Below are positions 34,247 to 38,208 of a DNA stretch of 40,872 nt, piece after piece. The stretch is from Reticulitermes lucifugus (lineage: Eukaryota; Arthropoda; Insecta; Blattodea; Rhinotermitidae). Below the pieces are notes generated by a model. The model ran no database searches and had not been told where the DNA came from. It saw only the letters and a program-made list of their open reading frames with translations. Location: the NCBI GenBank assembly GCA_026260175.1, contig JAKCWW010001214.1:36602-77473 (forward strand). The letters are read 5' to 3'. The translations under genes were made by a program, and so were the position numbers. Positions within the stretch are counted from its first letter, which is position 1. Each line of letters begins with the position of its first letter.

Positions 34247-35709
34247 GGTAGACAGACGTCTCTTGGCCTGCGTACCTGCCAATCATTGTTATATGGACCC
34301 TTTTCTGTTCTGTTTGACCTGTCCAGCCTTGTCTTATACGTAGGAAGTTCCACCTGTTATCCTATGAGTCATCTGTGAGCATGCAACAGCATTTTGTCCT
34401 GGGGTCAATGGAACTGCAATGCAGGGTTCACAGGCCAGCATAGAATATGACATGATATTAAATTTATGGGCCGGAATTACGTAGTCAGTACAGTGACTCG
34501 CTATGGGCTGGACGTCCTGTGATCGAACCCGGTGGGGTGTAAGTGATTTTTAAATTCTCAAAACCCGTCCAGACGGGCCGTGAGTCCCACTCAGCCTCCT
34601 CTACAATGGGTACAGGGGCTCTTTCCCGCGGGTAAAGAGGCCGGAAGGTGGAGTTGATGAACCACCACCTTCTAGCACTATACCTCTACCTCCCCTCTGT
34701 GCCCGCATGGGCATGTTATGGGGTGATGTTTACCTCACCTTACAACATTAATTTAATTAACAATAAGTGAATATGTACTAAAAAAGGCGGTGATGATGAT
34801 TATGATTATGTTTATCATCATCATCATCATCATCATCATGATGTACTAATAAAATGGCAGTCATTCTATATGTAAGTATTCTTCACAAACACAGGGGAGC
34901 CTCAGCTGAGCTCAAACTTCTCCGGGATGTGTGAGTGTGGCCAGACATGTCCATCTCCTGATGACAGCAGAAGCAAAGGACAGAAGGCCTCATCAACAGC
35001 CACTGATATGGGTGCAACCAACATCATCATCTTCAGCAACCAGAGTGATGACACACTGCTTCTTCTTGATACTAATTTCACTATAGCAACAGAATCCAAT
35101 CTACAGGTTTTAAATGTGAGCTACTACAGTACCGTACACATTTCTGGGAATTCTTTGGCTGACACTACAAAACCATCTTTAAACAAAAGTAAGAGTAACG
35201 TACCAAGTTCTCTGTGGCCCAGAAATCAGAATACTATAGTGAAAAACTTTACAAAGGCAAATTTAACAAGACAGGAAAACAAAACTACTACACAGTCTAT
35301 TCCAAATGAAATAACAGGAGACAGTAACTCCAAACTAAATGCACTCGTTAAACAAACATCATTTGAAAGTCTGAACAGAAGTTCCAATGAAAGACTACAG
35401 TTGATAACAGTATCATCAGTCACCTCTGCTGTTACCAAACCATATCACCCACAGCAGCAAGTGAGATCTATTAACAAGGAGCGTCAACACGTTGCTTCAG
35501 AAGTGCTGCCACCTGCCCTCACAACAGAACAGACCTCTCCATCACAGCATGGTAACCTCGAAGGAAGTGACAAGTTATTTGTTCTTGACCGGGACACTCT
35601 CTGGGGGATGCTCCGGGAAGTTGTTCATGTGGAGCTTGACAAAAAGCAACCATCCCTGGAGGACACTTCACACAGAAGCAAGCATTCAGAGAAAAATGAA
35701 TTTGATTGA
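1795..35709 (+). CDS. CPAMD8: CPAMD8-like alpha-2-macroglobulin family protein, 19 exons, 5' end outside the window
   Basis: Joined exons: 1795-2018, 4180-4297, 5977-6131, 7033-7251, 10161-10392, 12297-12447, 14770-14928, 15066-15272, 16048-16261, 17258-17434, 18632-18823, 19111-19360, 21181-21445, 22754-22884, 23316-23528, 24011-24162, 27357-27519, 28548-28755, 34895-35709. All introns are GT-AG and all phases match, giving 1414 codons plus TGA. Domains by residue of this partial product: MG5/MG6 or bait-region domain 1-165, bait/anaphylatoxin-like linker 166-230, MG7 230-365, first CUB part 366-420, FAMeT-like insert 420-565, second CUB part 566-600, helical thioester-type domain 610-900, CUB remainder 920-1010, receptor-binding MG8 1010-1115, Ser/Thr/Asn-rich tail 1140-1414. 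The family is secreted or cell-surface and acts in protease trapping, complement-like opsonisation or matrix biology. GCGEQ is missing, so covalent attachment is not expected. Human CPAMD8 is 1885 residues; the missing N-terminal 500-600 residues (signal peptide, MG1-MG4) should lie upstream. Family assignment is strong; orthology to CPAMD8 rather than another FAMeT-bearing TEP is inferred. Confidence 0.88.
2019..4179 (+). other. Intron 1: mostly unique AT-rich sequence
   Basis: No conserved coding segment was seen. It holds a (TTAA/TTTA)-rich low-complexity run at about 3828-3890 and a short AAT microsatellite near 3967-3984. The overlapping open frames at 3260-3559 (+) and 3277-3525 (-) have no recognisable domain. 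Confidence 0.55.
4180..4297 (+). CDS. CPAMD8: CPAMD8-like exon 2 (A2M bait-region domain)
   Basis: The acceptor is CTGTTCCAG at 4171-4179 and the donor is CAG|GTAAAC at 4298. The single first base completes the Ser codon left by exon 1, and the exon ends in phase 0. It encodes APVSHLLVYYVTGAGEPISD, the conserved core of the A2M_N_2/BRD domain (APxxhllVYyv...Gevvsd). Confidence 0.9.
4535..4880. repeat. Intron 2: fragment of a LINE-associated repeat
   Basis: The stretch ATGTTTCGGAGGAATCTGCT with CCTCTATCTTCAGTGTATAA recurs in diverged form at 6880-6930, 17830-17960 and 18425-18480. On the minus strand it reads GSRFLRNIGN. I associate this text with LINE 3' regions in Blattodea from memory. The rest of intron 2 (4298-5976) shows nothing recognisable. 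Confidence 0.5.
5977..6131 (+). CDS. CPAMD8: CPAMD8-like exon 3 (A2M bait-region domain, end)
   Basis: The acceptor ATTTACAG precedes 5977 and the donor is CTAG|GTAAAC at 6132; phase is 0 in and 2 out. The text EERKYWYPAQTMAVDIRAEP followed by GALVCLIGGHAG matches the family pattern of PG-type strand, kaepgSlVcLl. A Gly/Thr/Ser-rich stretch (GTEGKGTIGTQDSKSR) starts the exposed linker. Confidence 0.9.
6132..7032 (+). other. Intron 3
   Basis: AT-rich intron. A short copy of the same LINE-associated repeat (AGGTTTCGGAGGAACATACT, then GCCTCCTTCTTCAGGG) lies at about 6880-6930. Nothing else was recognised. Confidence 0.45.
7033..7251 (+). CDS. CPAMD8: CPAMD8-like exon 4 (RRC segment and bait-like linker)
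   Basis: The acceptor is GGCACAG at 7026-7032. A second AG at 7046-7047 (start 7048) keeps the same frame and would remove five residues, so the exact start is ambiguous. The donor is TTCAC|GTATGT at 7252. It encodes ELDFAAAGMAFFQRRCVKKG, then a polar Ser/Gln/Gly-rich linker, then DQLWLWKCFNFT, which opens MG7. The linker is where a protease-exposed bait region sits in this family. Confidence 0.87.
7930..8355 (+). mobile_element. LINE (non-LTR retrotransposon) 3' end, decayed
   Basis: In broken frames on the plus strand it reads AGWRKLHGED, then RIHGRMRKVCKIL and KLQGKRKLERPKHRG..NIKVD, and ends TTSATMSF. These fit the common C-terminal pattern of insect LINEs (VARMGE...GKRPLGRPRRRWeDNIKmDL) and its flanking text. 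Several stops and frameshifts show it is dead. It lies in intron 4 (7252-10160). Confidence 0.72.
8356..9834 (+). other. Rest of intron 4: unclassified
   Basis: It contains a 116-residue minus-strand open frame (8397-8747) rich in Ser, Leu and His with no recognisable domain, and a short CA-rich run near 8880-8895. No exon with family homology or suitable phase was found. Confidence 0.4.
9835..9990 (-). mobile_element. LINE 3' fragment, decayed
   Basis: On the minus strand it reads RPCRRLRYKSKDNIMLGLEK followed by CVDRIHLTEDGF. This matches the GRPRRRWeDNIKMdL...gvDWIhLAqDR pattern of insect LINE 3' ends. It is short and diverged. Confidence 0.6.
10161..10392 (+). CDS. CPAMD8: CPAMD8-like exon 5 (MG7)
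   Basis: The acceptor GATTGTTGCAG ends at 10160; the nearby TATTCAG at 10147 would break the frame. The donor is GAT|GTAAGT at 10393. It encodes ESGKWSLWALTLSPSVGLRF and then VTVFRPLQVDFKLPASLRVG, the hallmark of the A2M family domain (Weita.a.s...G...p..vtvf.p..v.l.LP.s...GE). Confidence 0.93.
10622..10931. repeat. Foldback element with ~125-base inverted arms
   Basis: The left arm at 10622-10746 and the right arm at 10806-10931 are inverted copies. Both contain TTCCTTGACCAYACATTT and GCCAATATGAATTTGT, with several mismatches, around a 59-base AT-rich centre. No coding capacity is present. It fits a nonautonomous MITE or foldback transposon inside intron 5 (10393-12296). Confidence 0.78.
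10932..12296 (+). other. Remainder of intron 5
   Basis: AT-rich. A cryptic exon-like segment at 11464-11624 has a good acceptor and a GTAAGT donor, but inclusion would break the frame between exons 5 and 6. No family homology was seen in it. Confidence 0.45.
12297..12447 (+). CDS. CPAMD8: CPAMD8-like exon 6 (MG7 end)
   Basis: The acceptor CTTTCTTCCAG ends at 12296 and the donor is ACAG|GTAGGC at 12448; phase is 0 in and 1 out. It reads VTALLALSEGAHFLSNGM, then EKLRLGPHGATSLVVRVVV and LKNMT. The spliced junction to exon 7 gives NMT-V-EVSGYG in frame. An NxT glycosylation sequon (NMT) lies at the end. Confidence 0.9.
12553..12636. repeat. TG microsatellite
   Basis: A run of mostly TG dinucleotides with interspersed TGTC, TGTA and GCGCG variants, in intron 6. 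The minus-strand His/Thr-rich open frame over it is an artefact of the repeat. Confidence 0.85.
13045..13440 (+). mobile_element. LINE 3' end, decayed
   Basis: On the plus strand broken frames read GGWRNLCKEELNICDLPQML, then GWSMEQMRNTYKM, IYVWKDNIKMYLKTGFK, YGLNSLAQKSLCEHEPSGF and RKPGEFLE. This is the same LINE family text as at 7930-8355 and 24385-24690. It lies in intron 6 (12448-14769). The rest of that intron is unclassified. Confidence 0.72.
13441..14769 (+). other. Remainder of intron 6
   Basis: AT-rich sequence. An exon-like segment at 14387-14460 has an acceptor and a GTAATC donor, but neither neighbouring phase allows its inclusion. No other coding signal was seen. Confidence 0.45.
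14770..14928 (+). CDS. CPAMD8: CPAMD8-like exon 7 (first CUB half)
   Basis: The acceptor GTGTTGACAG ends at 14769 and the donor is AATG|GTACAT at 14929. It starts with two bases completing GTG and ends in phase 1. It encodes a Ser/Asn-rich loop and then MLVHPEGLVRTDTESAYFCA, equivalent to the family's V.PEG..... strand that follows MG7. Normal family members continue directly to the VVPGS strand; here the FAMeT insert follows. Confidence 0.9.
15066..15272 (+). CDS. CPAMD8: CPAMD8-like exon 8 (FAMeT-like domain, first half)
   Basis: The acceptor TGCATTTCAG ends at 15065 and the donor is CATG|GTGAGT at 15273; phase is 1 both in and out. It reads STSENFRYEFVSAP, then VFEVKVDEEAHIALSDVRY and QVVLGDAANSMSWIGRG. 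These are the typical strands of the farnesoic-acid O-methyltransferase-like beta domain (Pfam Methyltransf_FA). The domain name is historical and no methyltransferase activity is implied. Confidence 0.9.
15590..15905 (-). mobile_element. Possible LINE fragment in intron 8
   Basis: A minus-strand open frame (15696-15908) contains NNSLKWYGKIHRMEP, which resembles the (lrWfGHv.RM) motif near LINE reverse-transcriptase C-termini. Only this short match supports it. The rest of intron 8 (15273-16047) is AT-rich and plain. Confidence 0.4.
16048..16261 (+). CDS. CPAMD8: CPAMD8-like exon 9 (FAMeT-like domain, second half)
   Basis: The acceptor TCTGTTTCAG ends at 16047 and the donor is TTTAG|GTTAGT at 16262. 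It encodes LWVTWDRGTIAVGQG and then VQHIGFASGWGHLAEFR. The W-x-x-G-x-I-x-VG-x-G strand and the closing IGFaSGWGhlaeFR are the most diagnostic part of the FAMeT-like fold. An NNT sequon is present. Confidence 0.92.
16535..16690 (+). repeat. Short interspersed element (MITE-like), copy 1
   Basis: The text CTTGAATATAAGATGTGAA ... TCATCTGAAAAATGG ... GGTCACCTTATAATT recurs inverted at about 19735-19820. The two copies define a dispersed noncoding family. It lies in intron 9 (16262-17257), which otherwise shows nothing recognisable. Confidence 0.6.
17258..17434 (+). CDS. CPAMD8: CPAMD8-like exon 10 (CUB resumption; position where the thioester should follow)
   Basis: The acceptor ATTTCTACAG ends at 17257 and the donor is CCAG|GTAACA at 17435; phase is 2 both in and out. 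It reads RVWNYNDE, then LHLDVPRSVVPGSEQGTLLI and AGGLALPV, then a Pro/Gly/His-rich segment ending LGLGLGESTS. The VPGSEQGTLLIAGGL part matches the family's strand into the thioester-domain start. Where GCGEQ normally follows, there is only SHSHPPGLGLGLGESTS. Confidence 0.9.
17800..18015. repeat. LINE-associated repeat fragment in intron 10
   Basis: It contains GAGTTTGTTGCCTCCATTTT and AAATCAGCCTCCTCCGAAAT in opposite sense. The frame reading EISLLRNVGTYQ matches the fragments near 4700 and 18440. Intron 10 is 17435-18631. Confidence 0.55.
18180..18520 (+). repeat. LINE-associated repeat fragment in intron 10
   Basis: An open frame here reads HRTCSFPIQYNVTISSSNLL, then FFDFLVEGGSKPLRNVINTL. 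I recall near-identical text scattered through Blattodean genomes as repeat-derived open frames. It is noncoding for the host gene and sits just upstream of exon 11. Confidence 0.6.
18632..18823 (+). CDS. CPAMD8: CPAMD8-like exon 11 (thioester-type helical domain start, motif lost)
   Basis: The acceptor TTATGTTACAG ends at 18631 and the donor is CACAG|GTAAGG at 18824. The first base completes AGC (Ser). It reads LAASVSRFTPLLVLEQMAEQ and later LQALLHFMKPDFSFGDHH. The first part aligns with the helix after GCGEQNM (faP....l.yL), which confirms that the cysteine and glutamine are gone and have not merely moved to another exon. Confidence 0.88.
19111..19360 (+). CDS. CPAMD8: CPAMD8-like exon 12 (helical toroid)
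   Basis: The acceptor TTACTTGTAG ends at 19110 and the donor is GAA|GTAAGC at 19361; phase is 2 in and 0 out. It encodes TVTVLELLAKIQSYTSVDPV, then MKRWIQQRQADDGSFSPLP and EITAETLVTLLQVGLENE. The RQADDGSF turn and the alternating helices are the alpha/alpha-toroid signature of complement thioester domains. Confidence 0.92.
19640..19825 (-). repeat. Short interspersed element (MITE-like), copy 2
   Basis: The inverted counterpart of 16535-16690: on the minus strand TACAAGATGAGAAG ... TCATCTGAAAAACTGG ... GGTCACATTATAATTC. A C-rich run (ACCCCCCC) lies inside. It is in intron 12 (19361-21180). Confidence 0.6.
20062..20257. repeat. 39-base minisatellite, five units
   Basis: Five tandem units share the core GATGGAACACAGTGTCTCTC and AAGCTGCTCT. 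The period is 39 bases, so one frame stays open with a 13-residue repeat like LMYLMEHSVSQAA. It lies inside intron 12. I see no start, splice or homology support for expression. Confidence 0.85.
21181..21445 (+). CDS. CPAMD8: CPAMD8-like exon 13 (helical toroid)
   Basis: The acceptor TTTGTTTTTCAG ends at 21180 and the donor is ATGA|GTGAGT at 21446; phase is 0 in and 1 out. It reads VDWETMLQARYFLERNMF, then SLSLMTYALLLGKSELSSIA and NEEGDFGWQH, typical of the sl.tyALaLag helices and loop. An NxS sequon (NAS) is present. Confidence 0.92.
21446..22753 (+). other. Intron 13
   Basis: About 1.3 kb of AT-rich sequence with no recognisable repeat or coding segment. Confidence 0.5.
22754..22884 (+). 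CDS. CPAMD8: CPAMD8-like exon 14 (helical toroid)
   Basis: The acceptor TTTTCACAG ends at 22753 and the donor is AGAG|GTGATC at 22885. The two first bases complete ACC. It encodes SAGEYKASLYALMTYSHQGD, then AAEPVARYLFYRSHLLDRHT, matching the family's iE.taYaLLa.l...... ...iv.WL segment. No indel is needed. Confidence 0.9.
22975..23076. repeat. Small foldback element, 46-base arms
   Basis: The left arm at about 22975-23020 and the right arm 23031-23076 are nearly perfect inverted copies. Both contain CTGATTACCCACTGATGCAG or its complement, around the ten-base loop TTCCTCAGAT. The outer motif (TCTGGGATATTA / AGAAGAAC) also occurs near 15460-15490 and 17145-17175, suggesting a family. It lies in intron 14 (22885-23315). 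Confidence 0.85.
23316..23528 (+). CDS. CPAMD8: CPAMD8-like exon 15 (toroid end into CUB)
   Basis: The acceptor CATCTTGCAG ends at 23315 and the donor is CAG|GTAAGT at 23529; phase 0 both sides. It reads LLYAAVKAFSAFSKLALDRH, then LEL, LQLPSLP and VFVYATGAGCATVQ. The last part equals the family's strand vtatGsGtallQ, where the chain returns to the CUB domain. Confidence 0.92.
23529..24010 (+). other. Intron 15
   Basis: 482 bases, AT-rich, nothing recognised. Confidence 0.5.
24011..24162 (+). CDS. CPAMD8: CPAMD8-like exon 16 (CUB to receptor-binding linker)
   Basis: The acceptor CACATTCCAG ends at 24010 and the donor is TTTCAG|GTAAGA at 24163. It starts in phase 0 with GRVSYSTYTPSSHTPLLDLW, runs through an acidic loop and ends KLPILRIKTCFR. 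The donor leaves AG, so the next exon must begin with one base. Confidence 0.9.
24385..24690 (-). mobile_element. LINE 3' end, decayed
   Basis: A minus-strand frame reads RKPAGKISPGRPRNKWKDNI followed by KMDPK. The other frame reads LNSSGSGYGPVVDCWEHSNK. Both belong to the same 3' LINE text as the copies at 7930 and 13045. It lies in intron 16 (24163-27356). Confidence 0.75.
25466..26041. mobile_element. Two mariner 3' ends joined head to head
   Basis: The left terminus GTGCATCCAGAAAGTAAGTA and the right terminus CTTTCTGGATGTGCC are inverted copies extending about 200 bases inward. The right half, on the plus strand, encodes DLHLFLHLKRFLASKKFDSD and later EQGIQNLVPRYDKCLNVGGA, the C-terminal end of a mariner transposase. 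The left half encodes the same end (VPRYDKCLNVGGDYVEK-like) on the minus strand. Two C-termini and no N-terminus mean a rearranged, dead element. Confidence 0.82.
26042..27356 (+). other. Remainder of intron 16
   Basis: A purine-rich stretch at 26150-26420 is followed by unclassified sequence. No exon with matching phase and homology was found between exons 16 and 17. Confidence 0.45.
27357..27519 (+). CDS. CPAMD8: CPAMD8-like exon 17 (receptor-binding domain, MG8)
   Basis: The acceptor is ATGTGACAG at 27348-27356 and the donor is AAT|GTAAGT at 27520. Spliced to exon 16 it gives CFRWKGEDPSGVLRLEVTLF and then SGFQLLSVTPVIIDSSG and KIWFVLTN. This is the A2M receptor-binding pattern (g...sgm..leV.l.SGF). 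An upstream acceptor at 27299 looks better by pyrimidine content but puts several stops in the required frame, so it was not used. Confidence 0.88.
27520..28547 (+). other. Intron 17
   Basis: About 1.0 kb, AT-rich, with no recognised element. Confidence 0.5.
28548..28755 (+). CDS. CPAMD8: CPAMD8-like exon 18 (receptor-binding domain end)
   Basis: The acceptor TTCCACAG ends at 28547 and the donor is GCAG|GTGTGT at 28756; phase is 0 in and 1 out. It encodes VSNACALCAHYTVRSVFVVG, then SLRPAFARIYPAGRSDLGAE and TFFH. The closing strand (.RPA.ariYpag) is typical of the MG8 C-terminal end in this family. Confidence 0.92.
28756..29456 (+). other. Intron 18, first part
   Basis: Mostly plain AT-rich sequence. 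A segment near 29220-29270 (GTTTTGGCCCATCTGGGCCA then TTATCAAG) resembles the GGCC...TTATCA text at 40088-40102, typical of LINE or SINE 3' ends. No exon was seen. Confidence 0.4.
29457..30596 (-). mobile_element. Mariner-like DNA transposon, nearly full length, inactivated
   Basis: The 1140-base element has inverted ends (CAGGGTGTTTAAAAAATGTA and, complemented, CATAGTGTCTCAAAAAATGC) and TA on both flanks. On the minus strand an ATG at 30426 opens an N-terminal frame typical of insect mariners (MVVERLTFEKRKIIL, then KFEVKG and VHKQRSGK). Further on, VTVWCG, YLSTVWE and LVGVYEGCSVLYK fragments in shifted frames match the catalytic and C-terminal parts. Stops and frameshifts end the frame after 86 residues. 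It sits in intron 18. Confidence 0.85.
30597..31515. other. Unclassified segment with promoter-like block
   Basis: The first half is AT-rich. From about 31060 it becomes more GC-rich and ends with ATTGGCTGG (31370), CCCTATATAAACTGCG (31420-31435) and a CT-rich run (31470-31497). The CCAAT-like box, TATA box and pyrimidine tract suggest the promoter of a mobile element, but no coding region follows. Confidence 0.35.
31516..31607 (+). repeat. Inverted repeat, left arm, flanking the satellite
   Basis: This 92-base arm (containing GGAGTAAAGTTTATTTTCGG) is the inverted copy of 34007-34098 with only a few mismatches. Its inner half resembles a reversed satellite half-unit (AACAAAGCAC ... CCATTCCAGTGAC). 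Confidence 0.85.
31608..31945. repeat. CCTGCCTTGCC low-complexity tract
   Basis: Irregular repeats of CTTGCC, CCTGCC and CTGTCTTG fill this tract. They produce long open frames on both strands (Cys/Leu/Pro/Ala-rich on plus, Arg/Gln/Ala/Lys-rich on minus), which are artefacts. A related tract, in inverted sense, lies at 34099-34190. Confidence 0.85.
31946..34010. repeat. ~140-base satellite, about 15 units, GCGCATGCGC core
   Basis: Units start near 31965, 32108, 32246, 32386, 32525, 32664, 32834, 32977, 33121, 33254, 33398, 33540, 33683, 33826 and 33969, with spacing 133-144 except one of 170. Shared blocks in order: TAGCGCATGCG, TTTCATGAAAATCACTC, GCCGAGATACAGACGAAAAG, TTGTTCTCCAAGTAAA, GCCTTTCATTATTGACCGAT. 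The nine-mer GCGCATGCG is intact in 11 of 15 units. Orientation is uniform. The array lies in intron 18 of the CPAMD8-like gene. Confidence 0.95.
32797..32833. repeat. TA microsatellite inside one satellite unit
   Basis: An uninterrupted TA run sits directly before the GCGCATGCG core of the seventh unit and explains its longer spacing (170 instead of about 140). Confidence 0.9.
34007..34098 (-). repeat. Inverted repeat, right arm
   Basis: The inverted counterpart of 31516-31607. It is continuous with the last satellite unit: the GAAAAG...TTTGTTCTC part of the unit corresponds to GAAATGTGCTTTGTTCTC here. So the arm is a diverged unit end plus a unique tail (TTTACTCCGAAAATAAAC). Confidence 0.85.
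34099..34242. repeat. GGCAGGCA tract and CA/TA microsatellite
   Basis: GGCAGGCA and GGCAAG repeats to about 34190 are followed by (CA)n then (TA)n at 34199-34242. The tract mirrors the CCTGCC tract at 31608-31945. Confidence 0.9.
34467..34741 (+). repeat. tRNA-derived SINE, complete-looking
   Basis: It starts GGCCGGAATTACGTAGTCAG, has a B-box-like GATCGAACCC at about 34520, then CCACTCAGCCTCCTCTACAA, CTTTCCCGCGGGTAAAGAGG, CACCTTCTAGCACTA and GCATGTTATGGGG. This is the best-preserved copy of the SINE family in the window. It lies 150 bases upstream of exon 19. Confidence 0.78.
34805..34841. repeat. ATC trinucleotide microsatellite
   Basis: A run of TCA/ATC triplets close to the acceptor of exon 19, flanked by GATGATGATTATGATTATG. 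Confidence 0.85.
34895..35709 (+). CDS. CPAMD8: CPAMD8-like exon 19: terminal exon with Ser/Thr/Asn-rich tail
   Basis: The acceptor AACACAG ends at 34894; the two first bases complete a Gly codon and the frame stays open to TGA at 35707-35709. It begins EPQLSSNFSGMCECGQTC, a three-cysteine cluster too small for the Kazal domain of vertebrate CPAMD8. About 250 residues rich in Ser, Thr, Asn and Lys follow, with many N-glycosylation sequons (NQS, NFT, NVS, NKS, NLT, NRS). Near the end is a more ordered block, LFVLDRDTLWGMLREVVHVE, and a charged terminus. There is no membrane segment or clear GPI signal, so the tail is probably an extended, glycosylated secreted region. It is much larger than any other exon here (815 bases). 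Confidence 0.88.
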
Positions 35710-35711
35710 GA

Positions 35712-35717
35712 AATAAA
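35712..35717 (+). terminator. Candidate polyadenylation signal AATAAA
   Basis: AATAAA begins three bases after the stop codon of the CPAMD8-like gene. If used, the 3' UTR would be only about 20-30 bases. No other strong signal was picked out in the next few hundred bases, but ATTAAA-like variants were not exhaustively excluded. Confidence 0.5.
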
Positions 35718-37386
35718 ATTCACATTTGAAGGTTCATGAATTCTTTGTAATTTGAAATAGCCTCGTCTCTTTGACACCACGCTCAAGAACAGTATGAGAA
35801 TGCAGTAATTATCAGCACAAATTGTGTGACTGAACAGAAGTGACGCAACCGTAATGATATTTAAATATCTGACACTTTGTTATATGCATCTGGGCAACTG
35901 AAAATAATGAGCAATGATATCATTTAATTAGAGAAGCTAAGAACATATACAGAAAGTGGGTGGCAAGTTGACAAAACCTACAATAATTTCGTACATGTAA
36001 GTATTAAAACACAGACTGTGAGACTTGAAGCTTTCATGGACAATATGTGCAACAAAGATTTTTGTCTAATGTTCAGTCATGTAAAGATGGAATTTGTTTC
36101 CCACATACTGGGGACATTCTCCATCTTGATCATCACATCTGGAGCACATGTGAGATGTCACTCATCGCACACATCCAAGATGATGGAGACAGAGTCTCCT
36201 ACATGTTGGACACAAATCCCATCTTCACACAGCTGACTGTTGAGAAAAACTTTCCTGTATTAAAACAACTATTATTATTATTATCATCATCATCATCGTC
36301 ATCATTATTATTATCATTATTCTTATTGACTTTATGAACAATGAAAAGTAGCACTTTTGCACTGGTTTTGATACAAGATATCTTCACCACTTTATAGTGG
36401 CATTTTGAACTGTTTCAATTAAGGAAGGTCCCACATAATGTAACTTAGAAAGCAAAAGTGCTCTTTACTTTTATGTTCCCCTGAAATGAGTACACTGTGC
36501 ATTGAACTCTTACAAATTTGTGCCAAAGTATTACACTAAGACATTCCATGATGGCTGAAGGCAGAAGGGCAACTCTCTACACATTATTACCCGTCCGGTT
36601 AAGAATGGCAATTCCATGAAAGGCTGATACACTGACACCAGTCAGCAGACTTCTTCCAAGTAGCAAGTGAGGAAGATGTCAATATATTGTAGTATGATAG
36701 TTTGGTAGTGAAGTTACATTCTTAGCATATTTGTGTCTGCGACATCAGTTTTATAGCCACGGTAGAAATGAACACAAAGAGACTACAGTTTTCTTTGTAC
36801 ATTTTTAAGTCGGTAATAGAAGTAAAAGTAGTAAAACTGTAATTTTTAATCTTGCATTAAACAACTTTTTAGTCACGTGCAAGTAGTTACGTAGTTAGTG
36901 AAGATGAGTTTCAGTTAAATACCAATACTGGTGCTGGCTTATTTTTGGTATGTTATTGAAATGATAACAATTATCAATATGTGAAGTGTGAGAATCAAAA
37001 AGAGGGATTGTCTGGCTCATTCTTGGTAAGTCATTGAATTGGTAAACACTGTCAGTATGTGATGCGTAAGAACTCAAAAGAGGGATTGCCTGGAAAAGTT
37101 GAACAAAGCAAAGTAAGGCAAAGTAAAAAAGTGTTGTGTAAGCCAAAAATTTCTCTGTCTGATTCTCTGCCTGGCTTCAGAAGCACAGCATCTTATGTTC
37201 AATATGCTTCACCTCACTCTCTCATGTATGATTTTGAGGTTAGCAGAATGTTCAAATTATATGCTTTACTTTTCAATATAACTTCTGCTAATGCACAAAT
37301 TGCTTGAAAATCACAATAAACAGAATTTTGGTATTTCTCTTTCTATTATTTCTAGGTAATATAAGGTTCTCATTTAGGACCCATAC
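35718..37386. other. 3' flank without a recognised gene
   Basis: AT-rich intergenic sequence. It holds a trinucleotide microsatellite (TTA/TCA) at 36269-36328 and a two-copy 78-base direct repeat at about 36935-37090 (each copy with AAAAGAGGGATTGYCTGG). The short open frames over these repeats are not convincing genes. Confidence 0.5.
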
Positions 37387-38208
37387 CAGGCACGTCAAAC
37401 TCATTGGTGCTTGTGGGCCATAGTGAGACGAGATCTGACGATGGGCTGCACAATTTTAAAAATATACAATAAGGAACTGTTGAGTGTATGATGGGTATGC
37501 TTGGGAGGAACCTGGTTCAGGGGTGGTTTTCCTCTCACCCTAGTTCCATGAGAGCCAAATTGGCTTGGTAGGGGGGTGAATTACTGTTGTAACCAGTTTG
37601 GGTCTAATTTTAGCTTGACACACAAGCTTGTAGTTTATCTTCCATGTGGCTTTCCAGTAACCTGTAAAACATTTCTAAAAATATGCATTTTTAAAACGTT
37701 TTTAATTGCTACACTTATGATAGTTGTTATGAAAACTGAAACACATATGTGGTAATAATAATAATAATAATAAACAAAGGTGATAAAGGGCTTATGTTGG
37801 TTATTTTAAACTATATATTGCCACACAAAGTTGACTAAATCTGTTCTTGTTGCTCAGCCAAGAGACAAGGATGTGAGAAGTCATGGTGGTGTGGTGTAAA
37901 ATTTATCTGTTAGAATACAGTCCACTTTAAAGACACCACAAAATACATTGGCCAAATAAATTTTACATCACACAACCATCACTACTCACTTCCTTGTCTC
38001 TCCACCAAGCACTGAAATTACAAAAAAATATTAAAATTCACCCAATAATGTGATAAGAAATCTTATGAACTTACCTAATCAAATATTTGTATTTATAAAT
38101 TGTAGTCTTTGAGCTGTATTCACAGTTAATTTTGCAGAGTTTCATGGGTCACCAATAGAATTGAAATGGGCTGCATGTGACCCACATGCCATCACTTTGA
38201 CATGCCTG
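37387..38208. mobile_element. Nonautonomous hAT-like element with nested foldback
   Basis: The ends CAGGCACGTCAAACTCATTG and, complemented, CAGGCATGTCAAAGTGATGG are imperfect inverted repeats in the style of hAT termini (CAGGGGTGTCAAACTCA). The flanks ACCCATAC and ACCTAGAT are only a weak eight-base duplication. Inside, about 37861-37905 and 37955-38001 form inverted arms (GAGACAAGG.. TGTAAAATTTAT), so a second foldback is nested. An AAT run is at 37754-37773. No transposase was seen. Confidence 0.65.

Noticed and set aside
36199-36390. Minus-strand frame with Asp/Asn runs
   Set aside because: Artefact of the TTA/TCA trinucleotide microsatellite at 36269-36328.
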